From Hypericibacter sp049323455 (lineage in GTDB: Bacteria > Pseudomonadota > Alphaproteobacteria > Dongiales > Dongiaceae), in assembly GCA_049323455.1 (NCBI GenBank), contig JBMONF010000033.1:1-64000 (forward strand): a stretch of 64,000 nucleotides of DNA, given 5' to 3'. Below are positions 50,279-57,963 of this stretch, piece by piece (the first letter of the stretch is position 1; every line of letters starts with the position of its first letter). The notes under the pieces were generated by a model, which saw nothing but the letters and a program-made list of their open reading frames with translations, had not been told where the DNA came from and did not search any database. The position numbers and the translations under genes were made by a program.

Positions 50279-52360
50279 ATGGAAGACCTCCGCTCATCGC
50301 CGCTGCCGGCTCGCCGCACCCTGCTCTGGGCCGTCCTGGCGGTCGCGATGGTTCTGTCGCCGCTGCTGGTCGGTCCTGCCCCCTGGCTCAAGACCTTTCC
50401 CCAGGATCTGGTGCTGCCTGTCACGCCGCTTCTGAACCAGTTCATGGCCTGGTTCGTCGCCGGCACCCAGCCGCTATTCCGCGCCCTGGCCTGGCTGCTT
50501 GGCAACCCGATCACAGGCATGCGCGTGCTGCTGCAGAGTCTGCCCTGGCCGCTGACCGTCGCCCTGGTCGCCGTCGCCGCCCACGCGGTTTCGGGCCCGA
50601 GGCTGGCGGTCTTTGCCGCCCTGGGCATGCTTTACATGGCGGTCATCGGCTACTGGCCGCAGACCATGAATACGCTGGCGCTGGTGGCGATCTCGGTGCC
50701 GCTGTCGGTCGCCATCGGCTTCCTGGTCGGCGCCGCCGCCTTTCGCTGGCCGCGGACCGAATGCTTCATCATGCCCGCGCTGGATTTTCTCCAGACCGTC
50801 CCGACCTTTGCCTATCTGATTCCGATCCTGCTGCTGTTCGGGTTCGGACCGGTGACGGGACTCGTCGCCAGCCTGCTCTATGCCTTTCCCGCGATGGTTC
50901 GAAACACCCTCCTGGGCCTGAGGAGAGTTCCGCTGGAGGTGGTGGAATCGGGCCTCATGTCGGGTGCGGTGCCGTGGCAGCTGTTCTGGCAGGTGCGGGT
51001 CCCGACCGCGCTGCGCCAGGTGCTGCTCGGCGTCAACCAGACGACGATGGCGGCCCTCAGCATGGTGATCGTCGCCTCGATCATCGGCGGCACGCAGGAT
51101 ATCGGCTGGGAGGTGCTCTCCACGTTGCGCAAGGCGGCCTTCGGCGAGAGCCTCCTTGCCGGGCTGGTCATCGCGCTCCTCGCGATGGTGATGGACCGGG
51201 TCACCTCCGGCATGGCCGAAAGCCGCGTTTGGCCGGTCGCCACGCAGCCGTTCCTGATGCGCCATCGCCATCTGGCGCTGGCCGCGGCCCTGGTTCCCGC
51301 GATCATCCTGCTGGCGAACTGGGTGCCGTTCCTCGACAGCTACCCCAAAGCATGGACGGTCTTTCCCGCGCAGCCGATCAACCGGGTGATCGACTTCATC
51401 GTCGTCGATTTCAAGGCCTGGATCGACCTGATCAAGCGCTTCGCGTTCTATTTCGTCATGCTGCCGCTGCGCATCGGACTCGAGAACGCGGTCAAGCCCA
51501 TGACCTGGGGCTTCGAATGGTCCCTTTGGCATAGCGCGGGATACGCCGTCCTCACGGCGGCGGCGGCGGCCTATGCCGCGCGCAGGCTGTCGCTCACGGC
51601 GGGACCGGCGATCGTGATGCTCGCGGCGATCTTCTTCTTCGGCATCACCAACATCCCGTGGCCGGTCCTGATCGCACTGGTCACGGCGCTGGCCTGGGCC
51701 GCCGGCGGGCCGAGGCTGGCGATCGGCACGCTGATCGGACTGTTGTTCCTGCTGCTGTCCGGCATCTGGGTCTATGCCGTCCTCTCGGTCTATCTATGCG
51801 GCATCGCCGTCCTGCTGTCCTTCTCGATCGGATCGGTGATCGGAATCCTCGCCGCCGGCAACGACACTTTTTCGCGGATCATACGGCCGATCAACGACAC
51901 GTTGCAGACCATGCCGCTCTTCGTGCTGCTGATCCCGATCATCATGATCTTCCAGCTCGGAGACTTCACCGCGCTGATCGCGATCTGCCTCTACGCCATG
52001 GTCCCGTCCATCCGCTACGCGGAGCACGCGCTCCGGCACCTCCCCGCCGACGTCATCGAAGCCGCCACCGCCATGGGCTCGACCCCGCGCCAGCTGCTCT
52101 GGCAGGTCAAGATGCCGATGGCGCTGCCCGAGCTGATGCTGGGTCTCAATCAGACCATCTTGTACGGCATCGCCATGCTGGTCATTACCGCCCTGGTCGG
52201 TACCAAGGAGCTCGGTCAGCAGGTCTATGTCGGGCTGAGCAACGGCGACTTCGGCGTTGGGTTCGTTGCCGGCCTCGGCATGGCCGTGATCGCCATGATC
52301 GCCGATCGGATGACGCAGGCCTGGAGCCGGCGCAAGCGCACCGAGCTCGGCCTCGCTTGA
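50279..52360 (+). CDS. proW: Double-length glycine betaine ABC permease (two fused ProW domains)
   Basis: A 693-residue permease with two complete ProW-type units in one chain. Each has its own EAA loop: VVESGLMSGAVPWQLFWQVR near residue 220 and VIEAATAMGSTPRQLLWQVK near 585, each followed by LLGVNQTTMAAL or MLGLNQTILYGI. About 14 or more hydrophobic segments are seen. It gives the whole transmembrane part from one gene, in contrast to the two-gene permease of the first cluster. ATG 50279 is 5 bp after proV. Confidence 0.9.
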   Translation: MEDLRSSPLPARRTLLWAVLAVAMVLSPLLVGPAPWLKTFPQDLVLPVTPLLNQFMAWFVAGTQPLFRALAWLLGNPITGMRVLLQSLPWPLTVALVAVAAHAVSGPRLAVFAALGMLYMAVIGYWPQTMNTLALVAISVPLSVAIGFLVGAAAFRWPRTECFIMPALDFLQTVPTFAYLIPILLLFGFGPVTGLVASLLYAFPAMVRNTLLGLRRVPLEVVESGLMSGAVPWQLFWQVRVPTALRQVLLGVNQTTMAALSMVIVASIIGGTQDIGWEVLSTLRKAAFGESLLAGLVIALLAMVMDRVTSGMAESRVWPVATQPFLMRHRHLALAAALVPAIILLANWVPFLDSYPKAWTVFPAQPINRVIDFIVVDFKAWIDLIKRFAFYFVMLPLRIGLENAVKPMTWGFEWSLWHSAGYAVLTAAAAAYAARRLSLTAGPAIVMLAAIFFFGITNIPWPVLIALVTALAWAAGGPRLAIGTLIGLLFLLLSGIWVYAVLSVYLCGIAVLLSFSIGSVIGILAAGNDTFSRIIRPINDTLQTMPLFVLLIPIIMIFQLGDFTALIAICLYAMVPSIRYAEHALRHLPADVIEAATAMGSTPRQLLWQVKMPMALPELMLGLNQTILYGIAMLVITALVGTKELGQQVYVGLSNGDFGVGFVAGLGMAVIAMIADRMTQAWSRRKRTELGLA

Positions 52361-52448
52361 CGGAACTCCGCCACCGCGCCCGGCAGAGCTGCCGGCTCAA
52401 TCGGGTTCGCGAGGGCCGATCGGAACGGACGGGAACGGAGAAGCAAGG

Positions 52449-52525
52449 ATGCCAACGACCATGAAGGCGATGGTCGCGACCGGCCAAGGCGGCCCCGAGG
52501 TCCTGGAATTGCGGCAGATCCACTG
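52449..52525 (+). pseudogene. N-terminal remnant of a quinone oxidoreductase gene
   Basis: ATG 52449 opens MPTTMKAMVATGQGGPEVLE LRQI, the classic first strand of MDR quinone oxidoreductases. Resemblance ends near 52525, where the DNA passes directly into the 3' side of a truncated opposite-strand DUF1330 gene. A stop comes at 52578. It has a ribosome site (ACGGAGAAGCAAGG) but no catalytic part. It is like the intact MDR gene at 46634-47653 but not a close copy at this point. Confidence 0.55.
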
Positions 52526-52759
52526 CGATGGCCGAGCGGCAGGCGGGGGACCGGTACCAACCCTCGGCGGCCACCCGTGAAGGAAACTCGAGGACGGCGA
52601 CCCGGCTGAAGGGCCAGTCCCCTCCAGCTTTGCCAACCGGCCGCCGCGCACCAGAAAGCGGCCGCCGAACGCCTCGATGGTGGAAAGAACGTCCTTCCGG
52701 TATGCGTCGAACGTGGCCTGATCCACGACCTCCTCCTGGACGATCACGAAGGCTTTCAT
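52515..52759 (-). pseudogene. Truncated and frameshifted DUF1330 gene
   Basis: ATG 52759 with strong GGAGGAGG upstream opens MKAFVIVQEEVVDQATFDAY, then FGGRFLVRGGRLAKLEG, as in DUF1330 (dimeric alpha-beta barrel) proteins. The frame then shifts by one base in a run of four G: the other frame resumes with WPFSRVAVLEFPSRVAAEG and WYRSPACRSAIA. About 80 of about 95 residues remain before the sequence becomes antisense MDR DNA. So the gene is both frameshifted and cut. Confidence 0.6.
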
Positions 52760-52920
52760 GCGGTTTCCTCCTCCTTGTTTGCCGCTTGGGTGCAGGATGT
52801 GGGAAGCTCGCGCTTCTGAGAAAAAGTCAAAGCTGCCCGAAATTTTCTGACCTTGTCAGCGCGAGGTGAGTGGCATCGCCTGATCTTCAGAGGTTCCGGC
52901 AAGCTCGGGGAGGATGAACG

Positions 52921-54456
52921 GTGACGGAATTGGCAACCAGACGGCGTGGCGGAACGGGCGGGCGGCGCGCGGAACGGGTAGGGGCGCCGATCGTCCAGAG
53001 GCGCTACATCACGCGCAAGATCCCAACCGTCGAACTGCTCGACGCGGAGGGGCTCGAACTCATCCACGAAACCTCGATGACGATCCTCGAAGAAATCGGC
53101 ATCGACTTCCGCGACGCGCCGGCCATCGCCGCCTGGAAACAGGCGGGCGCCGACGTCAAGGGCGAACGCGTGCGGCTCCCTCGCGAGCTCCTCATGTCGC
53201 TGATCGCCAAAACCCCGTCCACATACACGCAACATGCCCGCAACCCCGAACGCGACGTGGTGATTGGCGGCAAGAATACCGTGTTTGCGCCCACTTACGG
53301 GTCGCCCTTCGTGCGCGACTTCGAGAACAAGCGCCGTTATGGCACGCTCGAGGATCTGCGCAGTTTCGTGAAGCTCGCCTACATGACGCCGAACCTGCAC
53401 CATTCGGGCGGCGTCATCTGCGAGCCGGTCGACGTGCCGGTGCCCAAGCGCCACCTCGACATCGTCTATTCGCACATCAAGTACTCGGACAAGCCCTTCA
53501 TGGGCATCGTCACCGCCGAGGAGCGTGCCGAGGATACGGTCAAGCTGGTGCGAATCCTGTTCGGCGATGCCTTCATCGACGCCGGGAACACGGTTTTGAC
53601 CTCGGTGGTGAACTGCAACTCGCCGATGGTGTGGGACGCGACGATGCTGTCGGCCTTGCGCGTCTATGCGCGCAACAATCAGGCCGTGCTGGTAACACCC
53701 TTCATCATGGCCGGCGCCATGGCGCCGGCCTCGACCGCCGGTGCGGTGGCGCAGCTCAATGCCGAGGTGCTGGCGGGCATCGCCTATGCGCAGCTCGTGC
53801 GACCGGGCGCGCCGATGGTTTATGGCAATTTCGTCACCACCGTCTCGATGCAGTCGGGTGCGCCGATGATGGGCACGCCCGAGCCCGCCATGATGATCTA
53901 TATGACGACGCAGCTCGCCCGCAAATACGGGCTGCCAGTGCGCTCGGGCGGCATGCTGACCGGCTCGAAGATCGCCGACGCGCAAGCAGCCTACGAATCC
54001 GTGCAGACCATGATCCCGACGCTCATGGCCGGCACCAATTTCGTGCTGCATTCGGCCGGCTGGCTGGAGGCGGGGCTTGCCGCCGGCTACGGCAAGTTCG
54101 TGCTCGATGCCGATCAGATCGCCATGCTGCAGATCTTCGCCGAGGGCCCCGATCTGTCGGAAGAAGGAATCGCGATGGAGGCCATCCGCGAGGTGGGGCC
54201 GGGCGGCCACTATCTCGGCTGCGCCCACACCCAGCGCCATTTCAAGACCGCCTTCTATACCTCGCCCATCGCCGACAACAACAGCTACGAGCAGTGGGAA
54301 GCGGAGGGCGCCAAGGACGCCGACAAGCGCGCCACCGAGCGGGCACAAAGCCTCCTGCGCCAGTACGAGGCGCCGCCGCTCGATCCCGGCATCGACGAGG
54401 CGCTCCAGGATTTCATCCAGCGCCGCAAGCAAGACCTGCCGGAAGGGGTGAGCTGA
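52921..54456 (+). CDS. Trimethylamine methyltransferase (MttB) family protein, second copy
   Basis: A 511-residue MttB-family protein. It has LIHETSMTILEEIGIDFRDA, PFIMAGAMAPASTAGAVAQL, LVRPGAPMVYGNF and the terminal YEAPPLDPGIDEALQDFIQR. Again no TAG occurs in frame, so it lacks pyrrolysine. It is only distantly like the first copy in the N-terminal third. Start is GTG 52921 with GGGAGG upstream. It follows the betaine transporter and precedes a BetI-like regulator on the opposite strand, so glycine betaine or a relative is a likely substrate. A corrinoid partner is not in the window. Confidence 0.9.
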   Translation: MTELATRRRGGTGGRRAERVGAPIVQRRYITRKIPTVELLDAEGLELIHETSMTILEEIGIDFRDAPAIAAWKQAGADVKGERVRLPRELLMSLIAKTPSTYTQHARNPERDVVIGGKNTVFAPTYGSPFVRDFENKRRYGTLEDLRSFVKLAYMTPNLHHSGGVICEPVDVPVPKRHLDIVYSHIKYSDKPFMGIVTAEERAEDTVKLVRILFGDAFIDAGNTVLTSVVNCNSPMVWDATMLSALRVYARNNQAVLVTPFIMAGAMAPASTAGAVAQLNAEVLAGIAYAQLVRPGAPMVYGNFVTTVSMQSGAPMMGTPEPAMMIYMTTQLARKYGLPVRSGGMLTGSKIADAQAAYESVQTMIPTLMAGTNFVLHSAGWLEAGLAAGYGKFVLDADQIAMLQIFAEGPDLSEEGIAMEAIREVGPGGHYLGCAHTQRHFKTAFYTSPIADNNSYEQWEAEGAKDADKRATERAQSLLRQYEAPPLDPGIDEALQDFIQRRKQDLPEGVS

Positions 54457-54469
54457 TCTCGGCGAAACT

Positions 54470-54803
54470 CCGTCGCCGGCGACGAACCCAGACCAGGTGT
54501 CGTCGGCATTGACCGAGAGGCGCCAGCCGACGTAGCAGCCGGTGTCGAGATATTGCGCTTCGCGCAGTCCCTCGTAAAGCTTTTGCAGCGCAGCGATCTC
54601 GCCCTTGCTCAACGCGTCGCAGGGAAGATCGGCGCCGCCGGCGCTGAACCGTTCGCGGTCGATCGTGTCGCCAACGTCTTGTCGTCACGGGCCGAGGCGG
54701 CGCCGCGGATCGCGTCATGCGTCTTCCGGACCGCCGACGGGAGCTCGCCACAGCGCGCAACCTCTTGCCCGAAGGCGGCACGCGCCCCCGCCGCCAACAG
54801 CAA
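54470..54803 (-). pseudogene. Decayed gene for a small secreted protein (unidentified)
   Basis: A hydrophobic leader LLLAAGARAAFGQ leads to EVARCGELPSAVRKTHDAIR. After one frame change near 54665 the reading continues VGDTIDRERFSAGGADLPC, then SKGEIAALQKLYEGLREAQY and WRLSVNADDTWSGF, which look like real protein. It runs into the end of the MttB gene without a proper stop. The start is a TTG with no clear site. I do not recognise the family. The rest of the 423-bp gap to the BetI-like gene holds nothing else. Confidence 0.35.
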
Positions 54804-54879
54804 GCGTCAGCGACGAAACCGTGAGGAAAGCGGCGAGCAAAGCGCGAGCGGCGGAGATCGTCGTCTGGCCGCAGGTCCG

Positions 54880-55503
54880 CTATGCGGCGCAGCTGCCGCG
54901 CCCGCGTTCGCGTGCATCCCTGAGTGCGCAGTCGAGATAATCGTTGAGCAGCCGGAGAGCGCCCTCATGCGTGATGCCGCCCTCCTTGACGGCGTGGCGC
55001 ATCCACAGGCCATCGATCAGGATGGCGATCTCCTCGGCGACCTTCGCCGCTTTCTCGCGCGGCATGATGTCCTTGAGCGCATGCATGAGATTGCTGCGCA
55101 GCCGCCGCTGGATGAGGGTGTTGATGCGCGCGAACTGCGGCGAGAAGGGCACTTGGGCCTGGAACGACACCCACGCCTGGGTCACGCCGCGCGTGAAGGC
55201 CGGCTCGGCAAACTGGCCCTCGATCACGGCCGTCAGCCGCTCGCGCGGCGTGCGCGCCAGTTGCAGGCGCGCGATCACCTCGCGCGTCAGCAGGGCGTTG
55301 GCATAGCGGATGGCGGCTTCAAGCAGCTCGTCCTTGCTGCGGTAGTAATGGTGCACGATCCCGGGAGACATGCCCAATCGCGCGGCGATGCGGGCGATGG
55401 TCGTGCCGGAAAAACCATATTCCTGAAGGGTGAGAAGCGCCGCTTCCTCGAGATCGCGGCGGCGTACGTCACGGATGGAGGTCTTGAGTGCGCGGGGTGT
55501 CAA
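54880..55503 (-). CDS. TetR-family regulator, BetI-like
   Basis: A TetR-family repressor of about 207 residues. The helix-turn-helix is GFSGTTIARIAARLGMSPGI followed by VHHYYRSKDELLEAAIRYAN, the form seen in BetI, which represses choline-to-betaine genes. The C-terminal part has LIDGLWMRHAVKEGGITHEG as in BetI. The start is uncertain: TTG 55503 (LTPRALKTSIRDVRRR) fits the family best, while the frame opens at TTG 55608 with unlikely residues. It converges on the MttB gene. Confidence 0.82.
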   Translation of the reverse strand: MTPRALKTSIRDVRRRDLEEAALLTLQEYGFSGTTIARIAARLGMSPGIVHHYYRSKDELLEAAIRYANALLTREVIARLQLARTPRERLTAVIEGQFAEPAFTRGVTQAWVSFQAQVPFSPQFARINTLIQRRLRSNLMHALKDIMPREKAAKVAEEIAILIDGLWMRHAVKEGGITHEGALRLLNDYLDCALRDARERGRGSCAA

Positions 55504-55783
55504 GCGTTCACCGATCCTGGTTACCGATGCTTTATCGAACGGCCATGATGCGAATCGCCATCCGATATTCAACTTTTTATAGTTTACCTCGATTTGACGC
55601 CTCCACAAAGGGACGGCCCTAACCCCGGTCGCGGCGGATTACATCGCGCGGTAGCGCATTAACGAATTGCGGGCATTGCGGCACAGAAGCGCAACGGGCC
55701 ATGGTGGCGTGATTTTGAGGCCTGTTCTCAATCAAATAGGCGGCTAGATTTAACCCAGGATCGGCGAACGACAGGGGGGCTTC

Positions 55784-56662
55784 ATGGAACGGATTGAGCG
55801 GGCTGCGGATTTGAGAACCGTGCTGGGTGAAGGGCCACTCTGGCGCGGCTCGGAGCAGCGGCTCTATTGGCTCGATCTGCGCGGGCCCGACATCTTTCGT
55901 TTCGATCCCGTAACCGGCCGCAACGAAACGCTGGGGGCCGCATTGCCATCGGGCCTCGGCGGGCTGGTGTTCGATCGGCAGGGGCGCTGGATCGTCGTCG
56001 ACGATGCGGGAATTCATCGCCTCGACCCCGCCAGCGGCTCTCGGACGTCGCTCGGGAATCCCGAAGCCGGCCACCCCGGGAACAGCTTCAATGACGCCAA
56101 GGTGGATCGACGCGGCCGGCTCTGGACCGGAAGCTGCAATCGGGACTGGGTTACGCCAACCGGCAGCTTCTATCTGATGGACACCGACGGCAAGGTGACC
56201 GTGATCGATCGCGCTGTGGCTTGCGCCAACGGTCCCGCCTTTAGCCCCGATGGAAGGCGCGCTTACTGGACGGACAGTCCCACGCGCGAGATCTTTTGCT
56301 ACGACATCGATCCGGCGTCGGGTGCCGTCGGCCCCCGACGCAGCTTCCACAAGTTCGGCGACGTGCCCGAGCAGCCCGACGGCATGACCGTCGACGCCGA
56401 CGGCTGTCTTTGGGTGGCTCTGTGGGACGCATGGTGCGTGGCGCAGATTCGCCCTGACGGCCGGCTCGAACGGCGCGTCAAGCTGCCGGTGCCGCAGCCG
56501 AGCTCGGTCGCCTTCGGCGGCGAGCGCCTGGACCGGCTGTTCGTGACGACGGCGTCGCTGGGCCTGTCGGAGGCACAACTGCGCGAGGCACCGCTGTCGG
56601 GTCACCTGCTGGTGGCTGAGGTCGGCGCGCGGGGCCTACCGGAACCCGATTACGGAGGATGA
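55784..56662 (+). CDS. SMP-30/gluconolactonase family protein
   Basis: A 292-residue six-bladed beta-propeller lactonase. The metal Glu is in VLGEGPLWRGSEQRLYW, Asn in NSFNDAKVDRRGRLWTG and Asn in CANGPAFSPDGRRAYWTDS, and Asp in QPDGMTVDADGCLWVALW. The family opens sugar lactones in oxidative pathways. ATG 55784 follows AGGGGGG. It appears to be a single gene; no matching sugar dehydrogenase is adjacent. Confidence 0.9.
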   Translation: MERIERAADLRTVLGEGPLWRGSEQRLYWLDLRGPDIFRFDPVTGRNETLGAALPSGLGGLVFDRQGRWIVVDDAGIHRLDPASGSRTSLGNPEAGHPGNSFNDAKVDRRGRLWTGSCNRDWVTPTGSFYLMDTDGKVTVIDRAVACANGPAFSPDGRRAYWTDSPTREIFCYDIDPASGAVGPRRSFHKFGDVPEQPDGMTVDADGCLWVALWDAWCVAQIRPDGRLERRVKLPVPQPSSVAFGGERLDRLFVTTASLGLSEAQLREAPLSGHLLVAEVGARGLPEPDYGG

Positions 56663-57090
56663 GTTCTCAGACTTGGCCTGCTTCGCGGCAAGCCTCTCCT
56701 TGCCCTTTGGCCGAGCCGCGCTCCTTGATCGCATCGGCTGCCGGGGCTGATCGGTGGAGGTGCGGCCACAGCCGCGCCACGCCAACGAACTTCCGCGGCT
56801 GTCGCCTGCAGCGGGCTGACGCCTGAATAGGAGGCTGTTCGCCTCCGTTTTGACATACGCAGGGTGTGGGGAAATTTGCGCGCCAAGGTGTCATGGCTGC
56901 CGGTTAGGCGGGCGACGACGCATAAGCATACGGCCTGCCGGCCCGCAGCGTCGCCGCACGATGCGGCCGCATTGCCCCTGATTTGGATCAAGGAATTTTG
57001 GGGCTCGCCGCATCACCGTCATCGACGAACGCAGGCCACGCCAGGGAAAACGACGTCTTTGGCTGAGACAAGGATGGGAGCATTCCGATC
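56663..57090. other. 428-bp intergenic region upstream of the cytochrome b gene
   Basis: Apart from the FNR-type box near 56978 I see no open frame with coding character, no repeat and no RNA gene. It should hold the promoter of the cytochrome b-protease-stress genes. Confidence 0.5.
56978..56991 (+). promoter_or_regulatory. FNR/FixK-type box upstream of cytochrome b561
   Basis: CTGATTTGGATCAA matches TTGAT-N4-ATCAA at all but the first base. Its centre is 106.5 bp before the cytochrome b start, leaving a leader of about 65 bases if bound at -41.5. Confidence 0.7.
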
Positions 57091-57840
57091 ATGACGACGA
57101 TCTCGACGCCGGTCTGGGATTTGCCGACGCGTCTCTTCCACTGGCTGCTGGCGGCCTCCGTCATCGTCGCCTACCTCACCGGCGAGGACGAAGGCACGAT
57201 ATTTGCCGTTCATGTCGTGGCCGGCCATCTCGTCCTGCTGCTGCTGCTGGTCCGGATCGTCTGGGGGTTCATCGGCAGCCCCCGCTCGCGCTTCACCGAT
57301 TTCACCTATTCCTGGCATTCGATCCGCGAATACGCGACGCAGTTGCTTCGATTTTCGCCGCCGCGCCATACCGGCCATAACCCCCTCGGCGGCCTCATGG
57401 TGTTTGCGATGGTCGTCCTTCTGGCGGCTGTGACCTGGACCGGGCTCGCCAGCGCGGCCGCCAAGGGCTATCAGGCAGGCTCGTCGCTGATCGCCATGAT
57501 GGGTGCGGGCAGCCGCGCCGCCGGCGAGCTGCACGAGACCCTGGGCTCGCTCATCATGGTGCTGGCCGGCATCCATGTCCTTGCCGTCTTTCTTCATTGG
57601 CTTCTCACCGGCGACAACATCATCCGCGCCATGATCACGGGGCGCAAACATCTCCCGGCGGCCGAGGCGGCCAAGGAGCGACCGCTCGCAGGCCCGGCCC
57701 GTGGCATTGCCCTTGCGGTCTTCACCGCCGTTGCCGCGATCGGCGTCATGCGCGGCTTCGATTGGCAGGCGTTGGTGACCCGCCCCGCAGGCGAGGCCGG
57801 CGAGGTCGATACGGGCGATGGGGAGAACGACGCGGATTGA
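57091..57840 (+). CDS. Cytochrome b561-type di-haem membrane protein
   Basis: A 249-residue member of the prokaryotic cytochrome b561/b6-domain family. Four membrane helices with haem-ligand histidines are seen: LPTRLFHWLLAASVIVAY, FAVHVVAGHLVLLLLLVRIV, RHTGHNPLGGLMVFAMVVLL and GELHETLGSLIMVLAGIHV with VFLHWLLTGDN. It carries electrons in the membrane, for example to a periplasmic c-type cytochrome. ATG 57091 is a few bases after ATTCCGATC. The FNR-type box suggests low-oxygen expression. Confidence 0.88.
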   Translation: MTTISTPVWDLPTRLFHWLLAASVIVAYLTGEDEGTIFAVHVVAGHLVLLLLLVRIVWGFIGSPRSRFTDFTYSWHSIREYATQLLRFSPPRHTGHNPLGGLMVFAMVVLLAAVTWTGLASAAAKGYQAGSSLIAMMGAGSRAAGELHETLGSLIMVLAGIHVLAVFLHWLLTGDNIIRAMITGRKHLPAAEAAKERPLAGPARGIALAVFTAVAAIGVMRGFDWQALVTRPAGEAGEVDTGDGENDAD

Positions 57841-57904
57841 CGATCCGACGCCGGACCGAGTGCGGGAGCGCGACGACGTCCATGATGTCCATGCTATAGT
57901 GCGG

Positions 57905-57927
57905 CTGCCGCCCTCATCGGGCGGCAG
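57905..57927 (+). promoter_or_regulatory. Leader hairpin upstream of the Lon-like gene
   Basis: CTGCCGCCC (57905-57913) pairs perfectly with GGGCGGCAG (57919-57927) over a 5-nt loop. TATAGT at 57895-57900 just before it could be a -10 element, so the stem may open the mRNA, or may be a weak terminator of the cytochrome b gene. Confidence 0.5.
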
Positions 57928-57963
57928 ATTTCGCCATAGCCCGTTGCCGGGAAGGGAGGACCC

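Noticed and set aside
52756..54612. 618-residue open frame on the minus strand
   Set aside because: Mostly antisense to the second MttB gene. Only its first 45 residues look like protein, and these are treated as part of the decayed gene at 54470-54803.
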